Of a stretch of DNA of 64,000 nt, positions 56,726 through 63,904 are shown in pieces. The translations under genes were made by a program, and so were the position numbers. The notes beneath the pieces were generated by a model, which worked only from the letters and a program-made list of their open reading frames with translations, did no database searches and had not been told where the DNA came from. Each line of letters starts with the position of its first letter. Position 1 is the first letter of the stretch. The stretch comes from Candidatus Zhuqueibacterota bacterium (GTDB taxonomy: Bacteria > Zhuqueibacterota > Zhuqueibacteria > Residuimicrobiales > Oceaniaggregativiventaceae), in contig WJMF01000222.1 in NCBI GenBank assembly GCA_014728085.1, positions 1 to 64,000 of the forward strand, written 5' to 3'.

Positions 56726-56794
56726 ATAACAAACTGAAATTTATGCCGGGATCAACTTTATATTATTACAACAGTAACAATGATTATACCCGGC
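56702..56794 (-). promoter_or_regulatory. Candidate attenuator/riboswitch leader with three alternating complementary segments
   Basis: In RNA order the leader has GCCGGG (56789-56794), TCCCGGCA (56744-56751) and TGCCGGGA (56702-56709). The middle one can pair with the first (6 bp) or the last (8 bp), not both. The last lies in the terminator loop and takes one base of its right arm. So one fold would allow and the other hinder termination. Confidence 0.5.
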
Positions 56795-56822
56795 GACGCC
56801 TCCAGTTTTAAACCAATGTGAA

Positions 56823-56851
56823 AAGATATTAATTAATAAAAAAAAATGCAA
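56823..56851 (-). promoter_or_regulatory. Promoter for the surface-protein operon
   Basis: Minus-strand TTGCAT (56846-56851), a 17-base spacer and TATCTT (56823-56828). Transcription from it would give a leader of about 145 bases before the ATG at 56670. Confidence 0.6.
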
Positions 56852-56862
56852 GTTTTTAAAAA

Positions 56863-57537
56863 TCACAAAAGGTCAATATTTCCATGCTTTTCGATAATAA
56901 GCTTTATTTGTTTTTGTAGTGACCGGTGATCTTTAAGAATAACGTCAGCATGGTTTAAATGTTCCTTTTCAAGCGTGGTCTGCAGGGCAATACAAAAACA
57001 ACCAGCTGCCTTTGCCGCCTGAATACCGAGAGGAGCGTTTTCTACAACCAAACAGTTCGCCGGGTCTGTTTCCAGGTTCTCTGCCGCTGTTTGGTATGGA
57101 TCGGGGAAGGGTTTACCTCTTCTCGTATCTCCTTCCTCGATCACAATCTGAAACTGATCGAGAATGTCACCAGAGAGAACGCGATGAATATTTTCCAAAG
57201 TGGTCCCTGTAACCAGCCCTAATTTAAGATCAAGAGATCGGCATTGAGATAGAATATCCGGAATTTCCTGATAAGGACCTGCTCTGGAAATCTTTCTAAA
57301 GATTAGATTTTTTTGTTCAGCAAGGGAACGCGCCGCTGCCTCGTCAAGATCCACGCTCTGTGTAGCGACAATCGCCTGAGCGATTTTGTATGCCGGTGAT
57401 CCTTCATTGATCTGAATCGAATGAGCATCGGGATCAAAATGAAAATATTGATGAATAACGATTTGCCAGGCCTTGAAATGATAGGGAAACGTGTGCGCCA
57501 AGACACCATCAAAATCAAAAAGAATTGCCTTGATCAA
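56863..57537 (-). CDS. HAD-superfamily phosphatase, beta-phosphoglucomutase-like
   Basis: A 224-residue HAD hydrolase: motif 1 LFDFDGVLAHT (nucleophile and acid aspartates), a helical cap, motif 2 GLVTGTT, motif 3 lysine in RRGKPFPDPY and motif 4 CLVVENAPLGIQAAKAAG. It could be a sugar-phosphate mutase or phosphatase. Its start overlaps the tryptophanase stop by four bases (ATGA). An inference from context is a role near PLP or sugar-phosphate handling. Confidence 0.88.
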   Translation of the reverse strand: MIKAILFDFDGVLAHTFPYHFKAWQIVIHQYFHFDPDAHSIQINEGSPAYKIAQAIVATQSVDLDEAAARSLAEQKNLIFRKISRAGPYQEIPDILSQCRSLDLKLGLVTGTTLENIHRVLSGDILDQFQIVIEEGDTRRGKPFPDPYQTAAENLETDPANCLVVENAPLGIQAAKAAGCFCIALQTTLEKEHLNHADVILKDHRSLQKQIKLIIEKHGNIDLL

Positions 57538-58910
57538 TCAATATCCTCCAATTTTGCCGTAAAGTGGCGCAATATTGGAGCTTCGTAGATCAATCGAAGG
57601 CCTTTAATGCTTTTACGCTCTTGATACAAATGAACAATAGATTCTGCAACATACTTCATATGCATTGACGTATAAACTCGACGTGGAATGGCGAGGCGAA
57701 CCATCTCCAGCTCGGGATAGCGTTCCTCGCCGGTGTCTTTATCTTTTTCTCCGAACATCAGACTGCCAACCTCCACCGCACGAATCCCGGCATGGCGGTA
57801 TAGAGCAACCGTGAGTGCCTGTGCGGGAAACTGAGATTGGGGAATATGGGGTAAAAATTCCCTGGCATTTAAATAAACCGCATGCCCTCCGGTGGGCTGC
57901 AAAAGAGGGACACCGGCTTTTTTGAGTAAATCTGCCAGATAGCGCACCTGACCGATCCGAAAGGCGAGATAATCCTCGTCAACAACTTCCTCTAGTCCCC
58001 TGGCGATAGCCTCAAGATCACGTCCGGCGAGACCGCCATAGGTGGGAAAGCCCTCCACAAGAATCAACAAATTAGAAACATCGCCGGCCAGGGATGCATC
58101 ATTCATGGCCAAAAATCCACCAATATTAACCAATCCGTCTTTTTTAGCGCTCATTGTGCATCCATCAGCATAAGAAAAAAGTTCTTTAGCGATTTCGCGT
58201 ATTGATTTACTGCCATAGCCCTCTTCACGCTCTTTAATAAAATAGCAATTTTCTGCAAAACGGCAGGCATCCAGAAAAAACCTGATGTTGTGACGACGGG
58301 TAATCTCGCTTACCTGGCGAATGTTTTCCATTGAAACCGGTTGTCCTCCCCCGCTGTTATTGGTTACCGTCATCATCACCACAGGAATGCGATCGGGCCC
58401 GGCAGAGGTTATCAGATCCTCAAGTTTCTCTAAATCCATATTCCCTTTGAACAAATGACTATGATTGGGATCAAGCCCTTCGTCGATGACGAGATCAACC
58501 GGCTTTGCACCCTGATGCAGGACATTTGCCCGGGTGGTATCGAAATGAATATTATTCGGTACAATCTTCTTCTGGTCCAGTAAAATCGAAAATAACAGAT
58601 GTTCAGCAGAACGTCCCTGGTGTGTAGGAATGATATGCTTAAACCCGAACAACTCTTTGATGGAATTCTCAAAATTTTGATAATTCCGGCTACCGGCATA
58701 GGATTCATCCCCCAGCATCAAACCAGCCCATTGATTGTCACTCATCGCCGAGGTTCCGCTATCGGTCAATAAATCGACATAGATACCATCCGCCGGCAGG
58801 TTAAAAACATTCAATCCTGCGCGCAAAATCAGGGCTTCGCGCTCGGCTCGGTTTGTCTTTTTAAGCGGTTCAACCACTTTTATACGAAAAGGTTCAGCCG
58901 GAAAATCCAT
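57534..58910 (-). CDS. tnaA: Tryptophanase (beta-eliminating lyase family)
   Basis: A 458-residue PLP enzyme: FPAEPFRIKVVEPL, YVDLLTDSGTSAMSD, GDESYAGSRNYQNFE, IPTHQGRSAEHLLF and the PLP lysine in GCTMSAKKDG. The family holds tryptophanase and tyrosine phenol-lyase. At the specificity loop this protein reads GIRAVEVGS. Tyrosine phenol-lyase has Met and Arg (GVRSMERG) there, while tryptophanase has Val and Ile (GIRAVEIGS), so tryptophanase fits better although the lysine region looks more lyase-like. It would split tryptophan to indole, pyruvate and ammonia. AAAGGAG precedes the ATG. No tnaC leader or Trp permease is near. Confidence 0.85.
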   Translation of the reverse strand: MDFPAEPFRIKVVEPLKKTNRAEREALILRAGLNVFNLPADGIYVDLLTDSGTSAMSDNQWAGLMLGDESYAGSRNYQNFENSIKELFGFKHIIPTHQGRSAEHLLFSILLDQKKIVPNNIHFDTTRANVLHQGAKPVDLVIDEGLDPNHSHLFKGNMDLEKLEDLITSAGPDRIPVVMMTVTNNSGGGQPVSMENIRQVSEITRRHNIRFFLDACRFAENCYFIKEREEGYGSKSIREIAKELFSYADGCTMSAKKDGLVNIGGFLAMNDASLAGDVSNLLILVEGFPTYGGLAGRDLEAIARGLEEVVDEDYLAFRIGQVRYLADLLKKAGVPLLQPTGGHAVYLNAREFLPHIPQSQFPAQALTVALYRHAGIRAVEVGSLMFGEKDKDTGEERYPELEMVRLAIPRRVYTSMHMKYVAESIVHLYQERKSIKGLRLIYEAPILRHFTAKLEDID

Positions 58911-58921
58911 ACCAAACTCCT

Positions 58922-59461
58922 TTAAAAAACATCCTTTAGAGGCTCAAAATTCATAAAATCCGCATGATGTACGATGACGGCTTCAGGACAGCGCTTACCA
59001 TGATCTCCTTCTTTTGCATGGGTGGCGATAATATGCAATACTTTATCCGGCAACCTCCATTTGGAGGCTATGGCGACACCGCTAAAAGGGTGCCGCAGAT
59101 ATCGCCCCGATTCACTTTTCTGATAATTCTGATCTTCTAATTTGTACTCGAGCAATTTACCAATATCGTGTAAAACAGAACCTGCCACAAGTTGATCCAT
59201 ATCGATTGAATAGTGGGCAGCATAAAACACCTGAAGCGTCCGGGCACTGTGAAGCGATACCTGGGTCACGGCTCTGACGTGCTGCAAAAAACTGATTTTA
59301 CAGTCGGGAATCAAAAGCGTAAAAGGAATTTTATCCAACTCCTCCGCTCGCCAGCCCCCTGTTTGCATGGCCTCTTCAAAGCAGGATATGGTTTTTTGTA
59401 AAAGGGTTTGGTCTTTTATCTCATTCAATTCAGGTAAAATGTCCAACAGTTTTGAATTCAT
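58922..59461 (-). CDS. HD-domain phosphohydrolase-like protein
   Basis: A 179-residue HD-domain protein. Metal-binding histidines and aspartate are visible in SFLQHVRAVTQ, GSVLHDIGKLLEYKL (the HD pair), LRHPFSGVAIA and ATHAKEG, in the order of a single-domain HDIG hydrolase. Substrate is not predictable; related proteins cleave phosphate esters of nucleotides or act in RNA turnover. It sits between the PdxJ-like gene (37 bases) and tnaA (11 bases). Confidence 0.82.
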   Translation of the reverse strand: MNSKLLDILPELNEIKDQTLLQKTISCFEEAMQTGGWRAEELDKIPFTLLIPDCKISFLQHVRAVTQVSLHSARTLQVFYAAHYSIDMDQLVAGSVLHDIGKLLEYKLEDQNYQKSESGRYLRHPFSGVAIASKWRLPDKVLHIIATHAKEGDHGKRCPEAVIVHHADFMNFEPLKDVF

Positions 59462-59498
59462 ATATATTCTCGCTATAATTGAAATCCGTGGTTCATTT

Positions 59499-60209
59499 TT
59501 ATATGGTTAGTCGTTTGAATTGATGTACAGCCTTTTCCACGCCGACCAAAACGGAGCGCGCTATAATCGCACGTCCAACATTAAACTCTTCAATAAAGGA
59601 TATATCAACGACCTCCCGAAGATTTTGATAATCCAGCCCGATTCCAGCAGAAACACCAAGTCCCAGTTTGTTGGCCCCCATAGCTATTGCCCGCAAATTT
59701 TCGACAAAATCAACCATCGTGCCAAGGTCATCAATCTGATTCATTTTTCGGGTATTCAGTTGAACATAATCCACCCCGGCCTTGGCCGCGGCTCGAATCT
59801 GCTGGGTATCCGGGTCGACAAGGACACTCGTTACGACATTATTTGCCCGCAAAGCAGTCACCACATCTTCTATATACTCGAGATTTTCCACCACATGAAG
59901 AGAGCCCTGTTCTTTCCCGTCGAGAGTGCCCGGCAGAAGCGTTACCATATCGGGTAAAACCTGAACGACCTCTTTCACCATTTCGTCATGCAGAGGAATA
60001 GCAATATTGAGATGACTGTTAACCGTTTGTTTTAGAATCTCAATATCTCTAAGCGTCAAATCAGAACGATCTTCTTTTAAATTGGCCACAATCCCGTCAA
60101 TGCCGGCAACCTCCGCTGTAATCGCCACGGCAACCGGATCAGGCTCTTTCATCCGGTGGAAATTTCTCAACAAGGCAACCTGATTGACGCATAAACACAA
60201 TCTGGACAT
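59499..60209 (-). CDS. PdxJ-fold protein lacking the catalytic residues
   Basis: A 236-residue protein aligning from end to end with pyridoxine 5'-phosphate synthase (EPDPVAVAITAEVAGIDGIV; EDRSDLTLRDIEILKQTVNS; VGRAIIARSVLVGVEKAV). Compared with E. coli PdxJ as I recall it, the catalytic residues His45, Glu72 and His193 are Asn43, Ala70 and Ile190 here. The N-I-D-H near the start is C-V-N-Q, and the phosphate-binding N-I-G-H near the end is N-V-G-R. It is thus unlikely to make PNP in the known way; a binding or altered catalytic role is possible. AAAGGA precedes the ATG. It lies between groES-like and HD genes. Confidence 0.85.
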   Translation of the reverse strand: MSRLCLCVNQVALLRNFHRMKEPDPVAVAITAEVAGIDGIVANLKEDRSDLTLRDIEILKQTVNSHLNIAIPLHDEMVKEVVQVLPDMVTLLPGTLDGKEQGSLHVVENLEYIEDVVTALRANNVVTSVLVDPDTQQIRAAAKAGVDYVQLNTRKMNQIDDLGTMVDFVENLRAIAMGANKLGLGVSAGIGLDYQNLREVVDISFIEEFNVGRAIIARSVLVGVEKAVHQFKRLTI

Positions 60210-60227
60210 ATCGCTTCCTTTCAGCGT

Positions 60228-60611
60228 TTATTCTAGTCCGTTTTTTTCTTTAGATATTTCTCTTATGGTAATTAAAAGCGCAGCGTACGGAACAATAAGA
60301 TATGTTTCTCTGTCAAATTTTAATTCGATCGCCGCTTTGCGCAGAAAAATGACGTAATCTCCAACTTTGGCGTCGATTGTCCCCTCCCGGTGACTCGAAG
60401 AGAGATCTTTCCATGGTTCTTCCTCAATATCTGTTGGATTTGGCATCGGAATATCAGAGCCCACCTCTACGATACGTCCCCCCTGTACGGATTCTTTTTC
60501 CACCGCCCATTTAGGGAGATAGAGGCCGACATTGCTGCGTTCTTCCCCCATGTCGGGAACAACCAACACCCGGTCTCCCACAACAAGGATCTCCTTTTTT
60601 CCTTTCTTCAT
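60228..60611 (-). CDS. Divergent GroES-like co-chaperonin
   Basis: A 127-residue Cpn10-fold protein: VVGDRVLVVPDMGEE, VGLYLPKWAVEKESVQGGRI, VEVG, VGDYVIFLRKAAIELKFD, YLIVPYAALLITI. The normal length is 95-100 residues; the extra part is an insertion of about 27 residues (MPNPTDIEEEPWKDLSS) between the base strands. The mobile loop (residues about 20-32) is short and unlike the usual G-G-I-V/I-L. No groEL lies in the window, so it may be a secondary GroES or one with another partner. GAGG precedes the ATG, in the serine hydrolase operon. Confidence 0.78.
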   Translation of the reverse strand: MKKGKKEILVVGDRVLVVPDMGEERSNVGLYLPKWAVEKESVQGGRIVEVGSDIPMPNPTDIEEEPWKDLSSSHREGTIDAKVGDYVIFLRKAAIELKFDRETYLIVPYAALLITIREISKEKNGLE

Positions 60612-60635
60612 ATAACCTCAATTATTCATGGTTTC

Positions 60636-61817
60636 TCAAAAACACACGGCTCCTGCGACTATATTGGCAATCGAGCTTCGCAACCAGCTTACGCTCCCAT
60701 CATCTTCGGGATGAACCCGATTGCACAATAAAACGACATAGAGCTCTGTTGACGGATCGATCCAAACCGATGTTCCGGTATATCCGGTGTGACCAAAACC
60801 GCCGTCGGGAAACAAGTCTCCTCCTACCCACGAAATTCCCTTTTTGACAACCCAGCCATAACCATATCTCAAATTCGGAATATTACTCAGGGTCTCGCTC
60901 ATCCTTGCAATACTTAACGGGCTAATAATTCGTATGTCGCTGAGGGTGCCACCGTTCATGAGCATGCGTACAAAGGTGGACAAATCATCGACGGTCGAAA
61001 ACAATCCTGCATTTCCCGAGATGCCTCCCTGCAGACGCGCCAGAGGATCATGTACGACCCCCCTGAGCGGCTTGCCATCCACCAATTCTGTCGGCACACA
61101 CAATGATCGCAAAGAATCCGACGGGATAAAAGTCGTGTTCTCCATGTTCAACGGTTCGAAGATATTTTTTTGACTGAACTCCTGCAGGGTTAAACCACTG
61201 ATCTTCTCGACGATATAGCCCAGAGTAATATAACCCAGGCAGCTGTAACGATACTTGTCTCCGGGAGCAGACAGCTTTGGTAACCGGGCTAAATAATCAA
61301 CAATCGCTTTTCGACTGGCCGGTGTTCCCAATACTTTTGCCGCTGTTTCTGCATTGGTATAAGCAGGCAACCCGGACGTGTGATTCAGCAAATGATATAT
61401 TCGCGCTTCTGATGACATACTCGAATCTTTGGCAATATATCGGCTAAATGAATCGACATAATCAGAAACCCTGTCTGTCAACCTCAGATCACCTCGCTCA
61501 ACCAAAATCATCACAGAAGTGGCCGTTGCAACCGGTTTGGTCACAGATGCCATATCGAAGAGCATATCAAGCTGCATCTTTTGACGATTCGGTACCAGTT
61601 GGCAATGACCAAAAGCTTTTCGATAGTAGATATTTTTTGTGTCAGCAACAATTATCGCCGCGCCGGGAATATCTTCTTTTTCTATAGCTCTTTCTATCAC
61701 GCCGTCAATATAGGTAAGATGGTTCCTGTTCACTATGATAGATTCAATCTGAGCCGGTAGTAATGCTGCAAACCCCAGCACCAAAATATAGCTGTAAAGT
61801 GTTTTCAAAGGAATCAT
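60636..61817 (-). CDS. Exported serine hydrolase, class C beta-lactamase/DD-peptidase fold
   Basis: A 393-residue penicillin-binding-like protein with signal (LYSYILVLGFAALLPAQ). The SxxK motif is SVTK in FDMASVTKPVATATS, the second motif is YSC in KYRYSCLGYITLG (Y-x-N in true beta-lactamases), and the third is HTG in FGHTGYTGTSVWI. These enzymes cleave amide or ester bonds in peptidoglycan or small molecules; substrate unknown. The ATG at 61817 has GGGGAA 8 bases upstream. It heads the serine hydrolase, GroES-like, PdxJ-like, HD, tnaA, HAD operon. Confidence 0.88.
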   Translation of the reverse strand: MIPLKTLYSYILVLGFAALLPAQIESIIVNRNHLTYIDGVIERAIEKEDIPGAAIIVADTKNIYYRKAFGHCQLVPNRQKMQLDMLFDMASVTKPVATATSVMILVERGDLRLTDRVSDYVDSFSRYIAKDSSMSSEARIYHLLNHTSGLPAYTNAETAAKVLGTPASRKAIVDYLARLPKLSAPGDKYRYSCLGYITLGYIVEKISGLTLQEFSQKNIFEPLNMENTTFIPSDSLRSLCVPTELVDGKPLRGVVHDPLARLQGGISGNAGLFSTVDDLSTFVRMLMNGGTLSDIRIISPLSIARMSETLSNIPNLRYGYGWVVKKGISWVGGDLFPDGGFGHTGYTGTSVWIDPSTELYVVLLCNRVHPEDDGSVSWLRSSIANIVAGAVCF

Positions 61818-61851
61818 CAACACAGTTCCCCTTTTTATGATTATTTTAAAA

Positions 61852-61880
61852 ATTTTAATGATTTATTTGTGAATAATCAA
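61852..61880 (-). promoter_or_regulatory. Promoter for the serine hydrolase to HAD operon
   Basis: Minus-strand TTGATT (61875-61880), a 17-base spacer and TAAAAT (61852-61857), 35 bases before the ATG at 61817. Confidence 0.65.
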
Positions 61881-61893
61881 GCAAAATAAAATC

Positions 61894-61922
61894 TTGTAAT
61901 TTGCGTATACATTTCATAAAAT
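61894..61922 (+). promoter_or_regulatory. Promoter for the DUF4921 gene
   Basis: TTGTAA (61894-61899), a 17-base spacer and TAAAAT (61917-61922), 43 bases before the ATG. It is divergent from and 13 bases away from the serine hydrolase promoter. Confidence 0.65.
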
Positions 61923-61964
61923 TACTTCTTAAGAAACCTGGTTTTAATCAGAAAGGGCTCTGAT

Positions 61965-63296
61965 ATGAGTCGTCACACTCGCGGTATGATTCAATTCATG
62001 CCGGATGGTACTGAAAAACAGATAAATCCTTTCACCGGGACTGAAGTATGGTTTATTCCCGAAAGAAAAAACAGACCCATATATACACACATACCGGTAA
62101 AAACCGAAAAGATTGAAAAAAAGGATCCGGAAGACTATTGTAATTTCTGCCCGGCACAATATTTTAATACCCCGCCGGAAAAAGCACGAGTAATTTTTCA
62201 GGATGGCCACTACATCTATCACGACCGGGTAAATCCGGAAGATATCTTTTCAGGTCATGCCGAGTTTAGACGGATTCCCAATTTATTTGAAATCGTTACC
62301 ATCAATTATTGGAAACGTAACTTTACGTACCGCCTGTCAAAGCTAAACAGAAACTGGAAGGAACGTTATCTGTCAACGGATATTGGTCGTAATCATGCTC
62401 TCTCGGTCATCAACCTGAAGTTAAAATATTCGGGCTATAAAGAAGACGATATCAAGTCGATAATGCCCTCGGAAAAGTTTGAACTGGCCGATGCCTTTTT
62501 CGGTGGCGGTCATGAATTGGTCATTTCAAAACGCCATTATATTGAAAATGCAAAATATACCTCTCAACTCGCTTCTTCCGGGGAATTGTCTACAAAAGAA
62601 CATTTTCAATATTTTATTTTTACCCTCAAGGCGATCAAAGACATCTATGACAATAACCGCTATGTACGTTATGTCGCGGTTTATCAAAACTGGCTTAAAG
62701 AAGCGGGGGCTTCCTTTGATCATCTTCACAAACAATTGGTCGCCCTGGATGAATGGGGTGTCTCTTTGGAGCGCGAGATAGACAAAGCTTACAAACAGCC
62801 CAATATTTATAATGAAGCGGCTGCAAATTATGCCAGTTACAATAATTTTGTGGTTTGTGAGAATGACTATGCCATGGCTTTTATCGATATTGGCCATCGC
62901 CATCCGACAATTGCCATATATTCCAAAAGCACGAACTGTCGCCCCGACGAACATACCGCCGAAGAGCTTCGAGGCTTTAGCGATGTTGTGCATGCTATAC
63001 ATAAAGCGACGGGATCACAAATCTCCTGTAATGAAGAATGGTATTTCATGCCCCGTGATTGTACCGTCCCTATACCCTGGCATATCATGATCAAATGGCG
63101 CATTAATATTGCAGCCGGATTTGAAGGCGGAACCAAAATATATGTCAATTCCATGTCATTAAAAGAATTAAGAGATACGCTTGTACCGCGTTTATTCGAA
63201 TTACGAACCGAAGGTAAAATTGCCTGGATGAACATAGCGGAAGAATGCCCGGTCAAGCCCAATTCATTAAAATACTATAAAAGAGGAATTTTGTAA
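61965..63296 (+). CDS. DUF4921-family protein, GalT/HIT-like fold
   Basis: A 443-residue protein recalling galactose-1-phosphate uridylyltransferase: a zinc-type CxxC in YCNFCPAQ, and the HIT-like active motif FDHLHKQLVA (His-x-His-x-Gln). Other marks are GGGHELVISKRHY, ENDYAMAFIDIGHRHPTIAIY and PWHIMIKWRINIAAGFEGG. It is of the DUF4921 group; the reaction is unknown, although a nucleotidyl transfer onto a sugar phosphate is a fair guess. Start preceded by AAGGG at modest distance. A lipoprotein gene follows after 22 bases. Confidence 0.75.
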   Translation: MSRHTRGMIQFMPDGTEKQINPFTGTEVWFIPERKNRPIYTHIPVKTEKIEKKDPEDYCNFCPAQYFNTPPEKARVIFQDGHYIYHDRVNPEDIFSGHAEFRRIPNLFEIVTINYWKRNFTYRLSKLNRNWKERYLSTDIGRNHALSVINLKLKYSGYKEDDIKSIMPSEKFELADAFFGGGHELVISKRHYIENAKYTSQLASSGELSTKEHFQYFIFTLKAIKDIYDNNRYVRYVAVYQNWLKEAGASFDHLHKQLVALDEWGVSLEREIDKAYKQPNIYNEAAANYASYNNFVVCENDYAMAFIDIGHRHPTIAIYSKSTNCRPDEHTAEELRGFSDVVHAIHKATGSQISCNEEWYFMPRDCTVPIPWHIMIKWRINIAAGFEGGTKIYVNSMSLKELRDTLVPRLFELRTEGKIAWMNIAEECPVKPNSLKYYKRGIL

Positions 63297-63318
63297 GATT
63301 TATAAACTCACCAACATA

Positions 63319-63900
63319 ATGGTCCTGTTACTTTTTGTGGCGCTTTGTACTTTCTGCAAGTCGCCCTTTAGTACCCGAGATCCAGAGTCACCGGTTAACC
63401 AAAAATCCAGCTGGATACAACCCACACAACCCAACTATGTTGCTATTAATCTGAAAAACGCAATCTCTGAAAAAAATGTCAGCAACTATAACCGCTGCTT
63501 TTCTGATTCTGTAAACACGGGCAAGTCTTTTCGCTTTTATGCCAGCACTGCCGTTGCCAACGCCTATCCCAATCTCTTCGCTGTCTGGACAAAGGCTTCG
63601 GAATCTATCTATTTTAATCAACTCATGCTCTATCTTCCACAAGACTCTACATCCAATCTCTCTTTATCGTTGCCGGTAAAAGAGAATACCTTTCAGGATT
63701 CGGTTATTATCCTTTATGATTATCACCTGTTGCTGAATCATACAGTACCAGTTTTAGAATGCCCTAAAGAAATGCGGGGACAATGTGAATTTGTCATCAG
63801 TAAAAGCGCTGATGACTTGTGGTATATTCGAAGATGGATTGATTTTGCTTCCAGTGATGACCCCACCTGGAGTCAACTAAAAGCATATTTCGGCAAATAA
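63319..63900 (+). CDS. Small lipoprotein, paralog of the one at 44.4 kb
   Basis: About 193 residues with a lipoprotein signal (VLLLFVALCTFCKSPF). The mature part ends with DLWYIRRWIDF. It resembles the lipoprotein at 44.4-44.9 kb in the C-K-S-P-F start, length and final W-x-I-x-R-W-x-D. The ATG at 63319 has no ribosome binding site and gives a signal without a positive N terminus. An in-frame ATT at 63298, 10 bases after AGAGGA, would add IYKLTNI with a lysine; an AUU start is therefore possible. A new gene begins 4 bases after its stop. Confidence 0.7.
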   Translation: MVLLLFVALCTFCKSPFSTRDPESPVNQKSSWIQPTQPNYVAINLKNAISEKNVSNYNRCFSDSVNTGKSFRFYASTAVANAYPNLFAVWTKASESIYFNQLMLYLPQDSTSNLSLSLPVKENTFQDSVIILYDYHLLLNHTVPVLECPKEMRGQCEFVISKSADDLWYIRRWIDFASSDDPTWSQLKAYFGK

Positions 63901-63904
63901 CATT

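Noticed and set aside
56750-56790. Short TTG-Leu-Leu-Leu leader peptide in the surface operon leader
   Set aside because: The nearest GGAGG lies 18 bases upstream, too far for initiation, and there is no logical amino-acid link to the operon.
56700-56800. Similarity of GTCGCCGGGTATAATC to the 3' part of a GEMM-I (cyclic di-GMP) riboswitch
   Set aside because: The upstream conserved parts (the AGGGCAAACC-like and GCAAAGCC-like segments) are absent, and the promoter leaves no space for them.
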